Positions 42,875 to 53,804 are shown, counted from the stretch's first letter. The stretch: 64,000 nt of DNA from Streptomyces sp. NRRL B-3428 (GCA_000721375.1 JOGW01000002.1:806001-870000); one strand, 5' to 3'. Program-made: numbers and translations. Notes: a model not told the origin generated them from the letters alone.

Positions 42875-44487
42875 TCCGTTTCGAGGATGTCTCCGTGACA
42901 TACGACGGCGCGTCCGCACCCACCGTCTCCGGGGTCGAGCTGACCGTCCCCGAGGGCGAGCTGGTGCTGCTCGTCGGTCCTTCCGGGGTGGGCAAGTCCA
43001 CTCTGCTCGGCACGGTCAGCGGTCTGGTCCCGCACTTCACGGGCGGCACCCTGCGCGGCCGGGTGACGGTCGCGGGGCGTGACACCCGTACCCACAAACC
43101 GCGTGAACTGGCCGATGTGGTCGGCACCGTGGGCCAGGACCCGCTCTCGCACTTCGTCACGGACACGGTGGAGGACGAGCTCGCGTACGGCATGGAGTCC
43201 CTGGGGATCGCGCCCGACGTGATGCGCCGCCGGGTCGAGGAGACCCTCGATCTGCTCGGCCTCGCGGACCTGCGCGACCGGCCGATCGCCACGCTGTCGG
43301 GCGGTCAGCAGCAGCGGGTCGCGATCGGTTCGGTGCTCACCCCGCATCCGCGGGTGCTCGTGCTCGACGAGCCGACGTCGGCGCTGGATCCGGCGGCGGC
43401 GGAGGAGGTGCTCGCGGTTCTGCAGCGGCTCGTGCACGACCTGGGGACCACCGTCCTGATGGCCGAGCACCGTCTGGAGCGGGTGGTGCAGTACGCGGAC
43501 CAGGTGGTGCTGCTGCCCGGTCCGGGTCAGGCGCCGGTGCTCGGCTCGCCTGCCGAGATCATGGCCGTGTCTCCTGTCTTCCCGCCGGTGGTCGGGCTCG
43601 GCCGCCTTGCGGACTGGTCGCCGCTGCCGCTGACGGTGCGCGATGCGCGGCGCAGGGCGGGGGCGCTGCGGGAGCGGCTGGAGGGGATGGCCCCACCGAC
43701 CGACACCACCCCCGTCTCGGACCGCACCGCCACGGCCACGGCCACCTCCCTGGCCGTCCACCGCGGCCGGATCGAAGCCCTGCGCCGCGTCGACCTCACC
43801 GTCTCCCCCGGCGAGACCATCGCCCTGATGGGGCGCAACGGCGCCGGGAAGTCCACGCTCCTGTCCGCCTTCGTCGGGCTCGTCGTGCCCTCGTCCGGCA
43901 GTGTCGAAGTGGCCGGGGCCGTCCCCCACAAGACCTCGCCCCGCGACCTGATCCGGCGCGTGGGCCTCGTACCGCAGGAGCCTCGCGATCTCCTGTACGC
44001 CGACACCGTGGCCGGTGAGTGCTCGGCCGCCGACGCCGATGCCGGGGCGGCACCCGGTACCTGCCGGGCCCTCGTCGAGGAGCTGCTCCCCGGCATCCCC
44101 GACGCCACCCACCCCCGCGACCTCTCCGAGGGCCAGCGCCTCGCGCTCGCCCTGTCCGTGGTGCTGACCGCGCGCCCGCCACTGCTGCTGCTCGACGAGC
44201 CGACCCGCGGTCTGGACTACGCGGCGAAGGCCCGGCTCGTGACCGTGCTGAAGGGACTGGCCGCCGAAGGGCACGCGATCGTGCTCGCCACCCACGACGT
44301 GGAACTGGCCGCCGAGCTCGCCCACCGCGTCGTGATCCTCGCCGAGGGCGAGGTGGTGGCGGACGGGCCGACCGAGGAGGTCGTGATCTCCTCGCCCGCC
44401 TTCGCCCCGCAGGTGGGCAAGATCCTTGCGCCACTGCCCTGGCTCACGGTCGGGCAGGTGCGCACAGCACTTCAGGAGGGGGCATGA
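42871..44487 (+). CDS. ECF transporter fused double ATP-binding protein
   Basis: The product has 538 aa, two CbiO/EcfA-type ATPases in one chain. The first (about 1-265) has GPSGVGKST, LSGGQQQRVA and VLVLDEPTSALD. The second (about 285-538) has GRNGAGKST, a variant signature LSEGQRLALAL and LLLLDEPTRGLD. The fused form replaces the usual EcfA-EcfA' pair that powers the T and S components. Overlaps with both neighbours (42871-42874 and 44484-44487) show tight coupling. Confidence 0.93.
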   Translation: MIRFEDVSVTYDGASAPTVSGVELTVPEGELVLLVGPSGVGKSTLLGTVSGLVPHFTGGTLRGRVTVAGRDTRTHKPRELADVVGTVGQDPLSHFVTDTVEDELAYGMESLGIAPDVMRRRVEETLDLLGLADLRDRPIATLSGGQQQRVAIGSVLTPHPRVLVLDEPTSALDPAAAEEVLAVLQRLVHDLGTTVLMAEHRLERVVQYADQVVLLPGPGQAPVLGSPAEIMAVSPVFPPVVGLGRLADWSPLPLTVRDARRRAGALRERLEGMAPPTDTTPVSDRTATATATSLAVHRGRIEALRRVDLTVSPGETIALMGRNGAGKSTLLSAFVGLVVPSSGSVEVAGAVPHKTSPRDLIRRVGLVPQEPRDLLYADTVAGECSAADADAGAAPGTCRALVEELLPGIPDATHPRDLSEGQRLALALSVVLTARPPLLLLDEPTRGLDYAAKARLVTVLKGLAAEGHAIVLATHDVELAAELAHRVVILAEGEVVADGPTEEVVISSPAFAPQVGKILAPLPWLTVGQVRTALQEGA

Positions 44488-45323
44488 CCGCGCAGGTACG
44501 GGCGGTCAGGCTCGGACCCAAGTCGATCGCGGCGCTCGTCCTGGTCAGCGTGACGGGCGTCTTCGCCTTCGGCTGGCCGCTGCTCGCCGACCCGCAGTCC
44601 GGGGTGGCGCACGCCAAGGACGCGCCGTGGCTGTTCGCCGCACTGCTCCCCCTTCTTCTGGGCGTGGTTCTCGCGACCATCTCCGAGAGCGGCCTTGGCG
44701 CCAAGGCCATCGCCATGATCGGCGTGCTCGCGGCGGTGGGCGCTGCGCTGCGGCCCCTCGGCGCGGGGACCGCGGGCCTTGAGCCGACCTTCTTCCTGAT
44801 GATCGTGGCCGGGCGCGTGCTCGGTCCCGGCTTCGGATACGTCCTCGGGTCGGTGACCCTCTTCGCGTCCGCCCTGCTCACGGGTGGGGTCGGCCCCTGG
44901 ATGCCGTTCCAGATGATGACCATGGGCTGGGTGGCGATGGGGGCGGGCCTGCTCCCCGGGCCCGACCGGCTGCGCGGCCGCGCCGAGCTGGGGATGCTCG
45001 CGCTGTACGGGGCGATGGCCTCCTTCGCGTACGGCTTCGTCATGAATCTGTACGGCTGGCCGATCCTCACCGGCCTGGGCTCCGGCATTTCCCGCGACCC
45101 CGGCGCCCCGCTCCACGAGAACCTGGCCCGCTTCGTCGCCTATCACCTCGCCACCTCCATGGGCTGGGACCTCGGCCGGGCCGTGATCACCGTGGTCCTC
45201 ACCCTCACCCTCGGCCCGACCATCCTCAAGGCGCTGCGCCGAGCCACCCGCAAGGCCGCCTTCGAGGTCCCGGTCACCTTCGACAGCGATGCCGAGGACC
45301 TTTCCAGGCCTTCGAAGCCGTAA
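44484..45323 (+). CDS. ECF transporter substrate-binding (S) component
   Basis: The product has 279 aa and about six membrane helices (LVLVSVTGVFAFGWPLL, LFAALLPLLLGVVLATI, AIAMIGVLAAVGAALRPL, VLGSVTLFASALLTG, LALYGAMASFAYGFVMN, VITVVLTLTLGPTIL). The LEPTFFLMIVAGRVLGPGFGYVLG segment is typical of S components. Because of the upstream B12 riboswitch the ligand is probably cobalamin or another corrinoid. Last gene of the operon; its ATG overlaps the ATPase stop. Confidence 0.85.
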   Translation: MTAQVRAVRLGPKSIAALVLVSVTGVFAFGWPLLADPQSGVAHAKDAPWLFAALLPLLLGVVLATISESGLGAKAIAMIGVLAAVGAALRPLGAGTAGLEPTFFLMIVAGRVLGPGFGYVLGSVTLFASALLTGGVGPWMPFQMMTMGWVAMGAGLLPGPDRLRGRAELGMLALYGAMASFAYGFVMNLYGWPILTGLGSGISRDPGAPLHENLARFVAYHLATSMGWDLGRAVITVVLTLTLGPTILKALRRATRKAAFEVPVTFDSDAEDLSRPSKP

Positions 45324-45711
45324 CAAAACCGTGGGAAACGCCTGTAAATCCGTAGGCGAACTGTCACTCTGCGTGAAATCGGGGCTGCTTTCGCGTGACC
45401 CCGCGCACAGGACCTAGGTCACATACGAACCGGGATAGTAGACCTCAGGGCACCTCCCCTAGGGGTCCTCAAACCGGGTCTGACCTGCGGGTTCAAGGGG
45501 TCCGGCGAAAGTGGGGCCGTAACGCCCCATATGCGAGGAGAACTAGTAAAAGGGGTCATTGCGGCGACGTAACAGCCCTGGTTCTCTGGAGGAGTCGCAG
45601 GGCACGGCGGCTCCCCGATGAGCTTCGTCCCCGCCCCGGCAAACCCCTCCGCATCGTCCCCGCGGTACCGGCTTGCCTGCGACCGTCCTGTTCCCGACCG
45701 GAAGGTCCAGC
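45324..45711. other. 388-bp gap: end of B12 operon and leader of the transglycosylase gene
   Basis: There is no ORF of note. A -10-like GATAGT occurs at 45434-45439, and CCCCTAGGGG (45456-45465) is a perfect 10-bp palindrome in a likely transcribed leader. Long-leader transglycosylase genes in Streptomyces often carry a c-di-AMP (ydaO) riboswitch, but I cannot match its conserved core here. Confidence 0.35.
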
Positions 45712-46152
45712 GTGTCCATCTCCAGCATCCGCCGCATCGCGTCCCCGAAGAAGGCCGTCACCACCGCCCTCGTGGCCGCGTCCGCTGCCGGCCTGGTGTT
45801 CGCCGCGGCCCCCGCTCAGGCCGCGACCCCGGCTGTTGCTCCGGCCGCCGCCCCGGCTGCCGCCGGTTCGGCGCAGGCGATCGCGAAGCAGATGATCCCG
45901 GACCCCGCGCAGTACAACGCGTTCAGCCAGATCGTCTCCCGCGAGAGCGGCTGGAACCACACCGCGACGAACGCCTCCTCCGGCGCGTACGGCCTGGTCC
46001 AGGCTCTCCCCGGCTCGAAGATGGCGTCCGCCGGCTCCGACTGGCAGACCAACCCGGCCACCCAGATCAAGTGGGGCCTGGACTACATGAACTCCCGCTA
46101 CGGCTCCCCGGTCGGCGCGTGGAACTTCTGGCAGCAGCACCACTGGTACTGA
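45712..46152 (+). CDS. Secreted lytic transglycosylase (SLT-like)
   Basis: The product has 146 aa. A signal peptide (about 1-37, ending AAPAQAA) is followed by an Ala/Pro linker and a compact SLT domain. The catalytic glutamate is in IVSRESGWNHTATNASSGAYGLVQALPGSKM, and DYMNSRYGSPVGAWNFWQQHHWY ends the protein. The size and the YGSPVGAWNFW end are typical of Streptomyces secreted transglycosylases that open glycan strands during growth. The GTG at 45712 has GGAAGG 8 nt upstream; an upstream TTG would place the signal peptide too far in. Confidence 0.9.
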   Translation: MSISSIRRIASPKKAVTTALVAASAAGLVFAAAPAQAATPAVAPAAAPAAAGSAQAIAKQMIPDPAQYNAFSQIVSRESGWNHTATNASSGAYGLVQALPGSKMASAGSDWQTNPATQIKWGLDYMNSRYGSPVGAWNFWQQHHWY

Positions 46153-46174
46153 GCCGGACCCTGACTCACACGCC

Positions 46175-46213
46175 GAAGCGCCCGCCCCCTCGCACAGAGG
46201 GGGCGGGCGCTTC
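46175..46213. terminator. Strong bidirectional terminator
   Basis: There is a perfect 16-bp stem, GAAGCGCCCGCCCCCT (46175-46190) and AGGGGGCGGGCGCTTC (46198-46213), with a 7-nt loop between converging genes. Confidence 0.9.
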
Positions 46214-46246
46214 GCGCTGCGGCCGTGGGGAGCCGACAGGCCACCG

Positions 46247-47509
46247 CTAGCCCGCGAGCCGGTCGAACCACCGCACCGACTTCGGCCCGCCCCGCTTGAA
46301 CGACCCGAAGTGGTCCACGTCCCCCTGGTCGAGCACCGGCGCCCGGACTCCGCGCGCGGCGAGATCCGCCGCGCAGCTCTTCGCGTTCCCGATCGGCACG
46401 TCCGTGTCGCCCGCCGACGCGTACAGCCGCACCGGCGCCTTCGGCTTCCAGTCGCAGCTGCCGTCCTGGCTCTTCAGGGCCGCCAGGAGCGCCCCGTCGG
46501 GGTGCCGCATCCGCTCGTAGTACTCGGGCGTGAGCAGCTCCTTCACGGTCCTCGGCAACTGGGCGACGATGTCCTCCTCATGGTGCTCCCCGTCGAAGAG
46601 CGCCTCGACGCGCTGGGCATAGGGGGCGCGGAAGGCTTCGGAGGGATCGCCGTAGAGGGGGTGCAGGCGGTTCTGGGCGACCAGGAAGTACGAGACGTAG
46701 AAGATCCCGCTGGTGTCGTTGACCCGTCCGTCGAACAGGGCCGGTACTTCCTGGCCGATGAGGTCGTACGGTCCGGCGATCGGCGCGAGGGCGCGCAGCC
46801 GGAATCCGCGGGAGCCGCCGGTGCTCAGTTCACGGCCGAGCGCCATGGCCACCTGCCCGCCCTGTGAGAACCCGGTCGCGTACACGTCTCCGGTCAGCGG
46901 CCGGTGCAGCCGCTGCGCCGCGCTGCGTGCCGCGCTGAGCATGTCGAGCGAGGCCGTGACGGACGAGCGCGTGTCCATGTAGGGATGCGGGCCGGGGCCC
47001 TTGCCGAGTCCCAAGTAGTCGGGTGCGGCGACAGCCCGCCCCGCGGAGGCGTGCAGATACGAGGGCAGCTTGCCGAAGTCGGTGGCGACCGAGGGCGCGT
47101 AGTCGCGGTGGACCATGGTGCCGTGGGTGTCGGCCACGAGGTCGAGCCGGCGCTCGCCGCCGGTGGGCAGGGTGAGCAGGCCGGTGGCGGTGGTCGGGCG
47201 GCCCGCGGTGTCGATGGTGCGGTACGTCAGGCGGTAGGCACGCACCCCGTGCCGTACCGTGCCGTCGCCGATCTCCGCCTGCGCGAGGAACGCGGCGACC
47301 TGCTCCCTGTCGAGCTCCGCGACGATCTCCACGCTCAGGAGGTCGCCGCGCCCGTGATGCGGTGCCGCCACGGTCGCGGGGCGGGCTTCGGCGAAGGCCG
47401 GTGCGGTGAGCGTGGCCGCCAGAGCGACCGTCGCGCAGGCGGCGACGGCGGCCCTGATGGCACGTGAACTGCGGTGTGTACGGCGGGTGTTGACCCTCTG
47501 CGTCGTCAT
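46247..47509 (-). CDS. Secreted lipase/alpha-beta hydrolase (secretory lipase family)
   Basis: The product has 420 aa from the ATG at 47509. A long signal peptide (AAVAACATVALAATLTAPAFA) is followed by an alpha/beta hydrolase with GFSQGGQVAM as nucleophile elbow. The acid is probably in YASAGDTDVP and the histidine in GDVDHFGSF. The YRLTYRTIDTAGRPTTATGLLTLP opening is typical of the fungal/actinobacterial LIP family of triacylglycerol lipases. No ribosome site is obvious; residues before the chosen ATG do not fit a signal peptide. Confidence 0.82.
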   Translation of the reverse strand: MTTQRVNTRRTHRSSRAIRAAVAACATVALAATLTAPAFAEARPATVAAPHHGRGDLLSVEIVAELDREQVAAFLAQAEIGDGTVRHGVRAYRLTYRTIDTAGRPTTATGLLTLPTGGERRLDLVADTHGTMVHRDYAPSVATDFGKLPSYLHASAGRAVAAPDYLGLGKGPGPHPYMDTRSSVTASLDMLSAARSAAQRLHRPLTGDVYATGFSQGGQVAMALGRELSTGGSRGFRLRALAPIAGPYDLIGQEVPALFDGRVNDTSGIFYVSYFLVAQNRLHPLYGDPSEAFRAPYAQRVEALFDGEHHEEDIVAQLPRTVKELLTPEYYERMRHPDGALLAALKSQDGSCDWKPKAPVRLYASAGDTDVPIGNAKSCAADLAARGVRAPVLDQGDVDHFGSFKRGGPKSVRWFDRLAG

Positions 47510-47606
47510 GAGGAGATCGTCGTACGCCGCCGCGTCAGGCCCCATCCGGCGCACCCCCGAATTGCGGGGTGTATCTGGCTACACCCCACACAGGGGGCAT
47601 ACCCGA

Positions 47607-47673
47607 GCCGCTCGCCGCACGGGTACATTGCCGCTCACCGCACGGGTACATCGCCCCTCACCGCACGCGCATG

Positions 47674-47675
<2 letters not shown>
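47607..47675. repeat. Three 23-bp tandem repeats at the thiolase 3' end
   Basis: Units at 47607-47629, 47630-47652 and 47653-47675 share CCGCTCRCCGCACGGGTACA, with the third more diverged. The last overlaps the thiolase stop codon at 47674. Confidence 0.85.
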
Positions 47676-49237
<1,562 letters not shown>

Positions 49238-50896
49238 ATGGCCCAGGACGCCCTGCCGACGCCGTCACGGCCCCGGTCGCCCGCCGCGACCGCGGACCGC
49301 GCCGTCTGGCATGTCCGCCACCGGGTGCCGCTGCTCTCCACCCTCGCGCTCCTTCCGCTGTACGCGGTGTGGTGGTTCTTCTTCGCGAAGGGCGGTGGGG
49401 ATCTCGCGGCGCAGCAGGCCTGGGCCGACTTCGTGTCGAAGCACCCCGGCACCCCGTACAACCTGTCCTGGTACGGCGGTCTGCACACCGCCAACTACAG
49501 CCTGATCTCGCCGTATCTGATGGCCCTGCTCGGCGTGAAGACGGTGACGCTGCTCTCCGGACTCGCCTCGGCCTGGCTCGGCGGAATGCTGTGGGTGCGC
49601 ACGGGAATCGCCCGCCCGCTGTGGCCGGCACTGCTCACGTCGTACGCCCTCTGCTGCAATGTGATCTCGGGGCGCACCACCTTCGCGCTGGGCATCGCCT
49701 TCGCGCTTGCCGCGTGCGTGCTCCTGATCGGGGCGCGGCGGATCTGGTGGGCGGGCCTGTGCGCGGCACTCGCCACGACGGGTTCACCGGTCGCGGGGCT
49801 CTATCTGCTCGTGGTCGGCGCGGCATTTCTTCTCGTACGGGACTGGGGGCGGGCTCTTTCGCTCCTGCTCCCGCCCGTCGTGGTGGTCGGGGCGACGACC
49901 GTGCTCTTCCCGTTCCAGGGCGTACAGCCCATGGGGTGGGGGCGGATTCTCGCCCCCGTGCTGTTCTGCGCGGCCGTGCTGCTCGTGGCGCCGGGCAAGT
50001 GGCGGGCCCTGCGGGCCGGCTCCGCGGTGTACGCGCTCGGCGTCGTGCTCACGTTTCTGATCGCCTCGCCGATCGGCACGAACGTGGAGCGGCTCGCGCA
50101 GCTGATCGCCCCCGCCGTACTGCTCGCGTGTCTGCCCGCGAAGGCCACCGGGCCGCAGCGCCGCGCCGACCGGATCAAGCGTGGCGCGTATGTGCTGACC
50201 TTGGTGTTCTCCGTGTACTGGGTGACGCAGAAGGCGGTGGACGACATCGTCGTCTACACGAAGGTGCCGGCCTGGGCGAAGCACACCGACGAACTGGTCA
50301 CGGCGCTCGACCGACTCGGCGCGGACCGCACCCGGGTCGAGGTCGTACCGTCCCGCGACCACCGCGAATCCGCACTGCTCGCGCCGCACGTCAACCTGGC
50401 CAAGGGCTGGAACCGGCAGGCCGACGTCGAACGCGGCCCGCTGTTCTACGACGGCTACCCGGGCGCGGGGGTGGCCGACGGCGCCTTCACTCCCGAGGCG
50501 TACAAGGACTGGCTCGACAAGTGGTCCATCGGTCTCGTCGTGCTGCACGACGGCCGCCCCGACGGGCCCGCCGAGCGCGAGGCCGCGCTGGTGCGCGGGG
50601 AGCCGGGGTTCCTGGAGCCGGTGTGGCAGGACGCGCACTGGAAGGTGTACCGCGTACGGGGCGCCGAACCGCTGGTCAGCGGGCCCGCCGAGCTGCTGCG
50701 CTCCGATGAGACCTCGATGGTCGTACGGGCGTGGGAGAAGGGCACCGTGAAGGTGAAGCTGGCGTACTCACCGTGGCTGACGACCTCCGGCGGCTGTCTC
50801 GCCGAGGACGGGGATTACGTACGGCTCCAGGTCGACGGACCCGGCGAGTACCGGATCGGTTCGGCGTACGGATGGCTGCCGCCGGGGCGTTGCTGA
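49238..50896 (+). CDS. Polytopic membrane protein of unknown function
   Basis: The product has 552 aa. About nine or ten membrane helices lie in residues 30-330 (LSTLALLPLYAVWWFFFA, LTSYALCCNVISGRTTFALGIAFALAACVLLIG, LLLPPVVVVGATTVLFPFQG and others). A soluble C-terminal domain of about 220 residues follows (VEVVPSRDHRESALLAPHVNLAKGW ...). The architecture resembles polyprenyl-sugar glycosyltransferases (GT-C), but I do not see a clear catalytic DD/DE loop. It is a single gene flanked by its own gaps. Confidence 0.72.
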   Translation: MAQDALPTPSRPRSPAATADRAVWHVRHRVPLLSTLALLPLYAVWWFFFAKGGGDLAAQQAWADFVSKHPGTPYNLSWYGGLHTANYSLISPYLMALLGVKTVTLLSGLASAWLGGMLWVRTGIARPLWPALLTSYALCCNVISGRTTFALGIAFALAACVLLIGARRIWWAGLCAALATTGSPVAGLYLLVVGAAFLLVRDWGRALSLLLPPVVVVGATTVLFPFQGVQPMGWGRILAPVLFCAAVLLVAPGKWRALRAGSAVYALGVVLTFLIASPIGTNVERLAQLIAPAVLLACLPAKATGPQRRADRIKRGAYVLTLVFSVYWVTQKAVDDIVVYTKVPAWAKHTDELVTALDRLGADRTRVEVVPSRDHRESALLAPHVNLAKGWNRQADVERGPLFYDGYPGAGVADGAFTPEAYKDWLDKWSIGLVVLHDGRPDGPAEREAALVRGEPGFLEPVWQDAHWKVYRVRGAEPLVSGPAELLRSDETSMVVRAWEKGTVKVKLAYSPWLTTSGGCLAEDGDYVRLQVDGPGEYRIGSAYGWLPPGRC

Positions 50897-50911
50897 CCGG
50901 GGCGTTGCCGA
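50882..50911. repeat. 15-bp tandem duplication across a stop codon
   Basis: CCGGGGCGTTGCTGA (50882-50896) and CCGGGGCGTTGCCGA (50897-50911). The stop TGA of the membrane protein lies in the first copy. Confidence 0.8.
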
Positions 50912-51088
50912 CCGGGCACGCCGTCAGGCTGCGGTTGCGGCGCGCACGCGCGAAATAGATCACAAAGGGTCCGCTCATCCCGCTTTGATCCTGGGTGCGT
51001 CGCGCCTGGCCGGAGGGGGTTTCCCAGCAGTATGCAAATGCCTGCACACAGCACGTAACCGGGCACGAGGCCCCTATGGTCGACTCCC

Positions 51089-52537
51089 ATGTCAACCACC
51101 ACTCTCGACCGGCACCCGTCCGCATCCCCGCAGCCGCCCACCGGTGACGTGACCGTCACCGACCCCGCACTCGTGAAGCGCGCGGTGAAAGCGGCCGCGC
51201 TCGGCAACGCCATGGAGTGGTTCGACTTCGGCGTCTACGGCTATCTCGCCGTGACGATCGGCCATGTCTTCTTCCCCGACGCCTCCAGCACCGCCCAGGT
51301 GCTCTCGGCGCTCGGCACCTTCGCCGCCGCGTTCCTGGTGCGCCCGATCGGCGGCGCCTTCTTCGGACCGCTCGGTGACCGCATCGGCCGGCAGAAGGTC
51401 CTCGCGATCACCATGATCATGATGGCCGCGGGCACGTTCGCGATCGGTCTGATCCCCTCCTACGACACGATCGGCGTCTGGGCGCCCGTGCTCCTGATCG
51501 TGGCGCGCATGGTGCAGGGCTTCTCGACCGGCGGTGAGTACGGCGGTGCGTGCACCTTCATCGCCGAGTACGCGCCGGACAAGAAGCGCGGATTCTTCGG
51601 CTCGTTCCTGGAGTTCGGCACGCTCGTCGGCTACGTCGCGGGCGCCTCGCTCGCCACGGCCCTCACCACGTTCATGGCCGAGCCCGACCTCTACGGCTGG
51701 GGCTGGCGTATCCCGTTCCTGATCGCCGGACCGGTCGGTCTGATCGGTCTGTACGTACGGATGAAGCTCGAAGAGACCCCGGCCTTCCAGGCGCTCGCCG
51801 ACGAGGCCGAGGCCAAGCAGAAGGCGCTGCCCAAGCCGAAGCTGCGCGAGATGTTCGTGGGCAACGGCCGGGCGATGATGCTCTGCATCGGCCTCGTCCT
51901 GATCTTCAACGTCAGCGACTACATGCTGCTCTCGTACATGCCGACCTTCCTGAGCGAGGAGCTCGGCTACGACGCCACGCACGGCACGCTGATCCTGATC
52001 GGTGTGATGGTCCTGATGATGGCGGTGCAGATCCCGATGGGCCGGCTCAACGACCGCGTCGGGCACCGGGTCGTCATCGGCGCGGGCTGCGTCGGCTTCG
52101 TCCTGCTGTCGGTGCCCGCCGTGCTGTTGATCCGCGCGGGTTCGACCTGGGCGATCGCCCTTGGTCTCACCGGTCTCGGACTGCTGCTCGTGGCCTTCAC
52201 CTCCTCGATGCCCTCGGCGCTGCCCGCGCTGTTCCCGACGAGGGTCCGCTACGGCTCGCTGTCCGTCGGCTTCAACATCTCGGTCTCGCTCTTCGGCGGT
52301 ACGACTCCGCTGATCGCGGCGGCTCTGATCGCGACCACGGGCAACCTGATGATCCCCGCGTACTACCTGATGGGCGCCGCCCTGATCGGTGGTGTGGCCG
52401 TCTGGCTGATGCCGGAGACCGCGGGGCGGCCGCTGCCCGGCTCCCCGCCCTCGGTGGAGACCCAGGCGGAGGCGCGGCAGCTGCGGACCCGCTCGACGGA
52501 CGGCAGCCGGGTCCTGGTGGGAACCGCCGCGCGGTAG
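51089..52537 (+). CDS. MHS-family MFS transporter (ProP-like)
   Basis: The product has 482 aa and twelve membrane helices. The metabolite:H+ symporter signature is present: NAMEWFDFGVYGYLAVTIGHVFFP, then RPIGGAFFGPLGDRIGRQKVL, RMVQGFSTGGEYGGACTFIAEYAP and RIPFLIAGPVGLIGLYVRMKLEETPAF. ProP of E. coli takes up proline and betaine with protons under osmotic stress, and that role is likely here. A cytoplasmic loop ALADEAEAKQKALPKPKLREM is typical. There is no adjacent regulator. Confidence 0.9.
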   Translation: MSTTTLDRHPSASPQPPTGDVTVTDPALVKRAVKAAALGNAMEWFDFGVYGYLAVTIGHVFFPDASSTAQVLSALGTFAAAFLVRPIGGAFFGPLGDRIGRQKVLAITMIMMAAGTFAIGLIPSYDTIGVWAPVLLIVARMVQGFSTGGEYGGACTFIAEYAPDKKRGFFGSFLEFGTLVGYVAGASLATALTTFMAEPDLYGWGWRIPFLIAGPVGLIGLYVRMKLEETPAFQALADEAEAKQKALPKPKLREMFVGNGRAMMLCIGLVLIFNVSDYMLLSYMPTFLSEELGYDATHGTLILIGVMVLMMAVQIPMGRLNDRVGHRVVIGAGCVGFVLLSVPAVLLIRAGSTWAIALGLTGLGLLLVAFTSSMPSALPALFPTRVRYGSLSVGFNISVSLFGGTTPLIAAALIATTGNLMIPAYYLMGAALIGGVAVWLMPETAGRPLPGSPPSVETQAEARQLRTRSTDGSRVLVGTAAR

Positions 52538-52568
52538 GTGCCGTCTGTGCCCGTAGATCGACGGGGCC

Positions 52569-52590
52569 GGGGCGACGAAGAGGAGCCCCC
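52569..52590. repeat. Hairpin repeat, copy 1
   Basis: GGGGC, an 11-nt loop GACGAAGAGGA, and GCCCCC form a short hairpin. A second copy with one changed base lies at 54825-54846. The element is in a gap between genes in both places. Confidence 0.6.
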
Positions 52591-52630
52591 GGAAGCCGAC
52601 GGCCACAGAGGCCCAGCGGGGGACGCGCAT

Positions 52631-53761
52631 ATGCACTTCAGGTTCGGCGGACGGCGCATCATCGCGGTGCTGCTCGCCCTGCTCGCCCTCCAACTGGGCT
52701 CCCTGATCAGCCCCGCGTACGCCTGCGGTTGCGGAGCGATGGTGCCGGACGACGGCTCCTCGATCTCCGTGGACCGCGAGGTGTCGGCCGTGCGCTGGGA
52801 CGGGCGGCGGCAAGAGATCGCGATGCGTCTTTCGGTACGGGGTGACGCGCGTGAAGCCGCCTGGATCATGCCGGTGCCCTCGCGCGCCGATGTGGAGCTC
52901 GGCGACCGTGTGCTCTTCGCCGAACTCGCCGAGCTCACCGCTCCCGTGCACAAGGAGAGCTTCTACTTCTGGCCGCGCGAGGGCGACTTCCCGTTCTCGG
53001 ACCAGGAGCGCGACGGCGCCGGCGCCTCGGACCGCGGCCCGGGCGCACCGCCCGTCGGCGTCACGGGCCGCGAGCGGCTCGGGCCGTTCGACGTGGCCCG
53101 CCTGACCGCCTCCGACCCGGACGCGCTCGCCGACTGGCTGAAGCAGGAGGGCTTCCGGCTGCCCGACCGGCTCTCGCAGGCGCTGCGCCCGTACGTGGAG
53201 CAGGGCTGGAGCTACGTGGCCGTCCGCCTCGCACCCGACGAAGGCGGCTCGGCGACACTCGGCGGTGAACTCGACCCGCTGCGCATCTCGTTCGCCAGCG
53301 ACCGGCTGGTCTACCCCATGCGGCTGTCCCAACTGGCAGCCCAGCCACAGGCCTTGGACCTGTACGTGCTGGCCGGGCACCGGATGCGGACGCGCTCGTC
53401 GATCGGCGGATTCGAGCCGGAGGTCACGTACGCGAACCGTCTGGACGCCTCCGCGGGCCCGGCCCTGGCCTCCTTCGCGGGCGAGGAGACCCGCTATCTG
53501 ACGGCCATCGAGCAGACCTTCCCGACCCCCTCGGAGATCTCCGGGGACCATGAGCTGGTCCGGAACGCTTCGGACGAGACGTACCGGGAGGTCATCCTCG
53601 ACGAGAAGCTGCTGCGCTGGGCGGGCATCCCGGCGTGGATCGTCAGCTTCGGCGGGACGGCCGCGCTGCTGGTCCTGGTGATCGTGTGGCGCGCTGTGAC
53701 GCGCGCGCGACGGCCGGTGCCGCCGCCACCTCCCGTATGGACCCCTCCGCCGCTCGCTTAG
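52631..53761 (+). CDS. DUF2330-family anchored protein
   Basis: The product has 376 aa. A signal-like helix (IIAVLLALLALQLGSLISPAYA) is followed by an ACGCGAMVPDDGS motif, a long beta-rich domain (WIMPVPSRADVELGD, YVAVRLAPDEGG, YPMRLSQLAAQPQALDLYVLAG) and a C-terminal membrane helix (IVSFGGTAALLVLVIVW) with a Pro-rich tail. This is the DUF2330 family of unknown function. Two cysteines (ACGCG) at the mature N-terminus may pair. The ATG at 52631 is chosen to give a sound signal peptide. Confidence 0.85.
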   Translation: MHFRFGGRRIIAVLLALLALQLGSLISPAYACGCGAMVPDDGSSISVDREVSAVRWDGRRQEIAMRLSVRGDAREAAWIMPVPSRADVELGDRVLFAELAELTAPVHKESFYFWPREGDFPFSDQERDGAGASDRGPGAPPVGVTGRERLGPFDVARLTASDPDALADWLKQEGFRLPDRLSQALRPYVEQGWSYVAVRLAPDEGGSATLGGELDPLRISFASDRLVYPMRLSQLAAQPQALDLYVLAGHRMRTRSSIGGFEPEVTYANRLDASAGPALASFAGEETRYLTAIEQTFPTPSEISGDHELVRNASDETYREVILDEKLLRWAGIPAWIVSFGGTAALLVLVIVWRAVTRARRPVPPPPPVWTPPPLA

Positions 53762-53804
53762 GGTCGAGGGGAGATCCGGTACGACAGCCAGGGGGGCTCG
53801 ACCA

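Noticed and set aside
45324..45711. c-di-AMP (ydaO) riboswitch before the transglycosylase
   Set aside because: Often present before such genes in Streptomyces, but I could not find the conserved core; only partial similarity (CCGTAGGCG).
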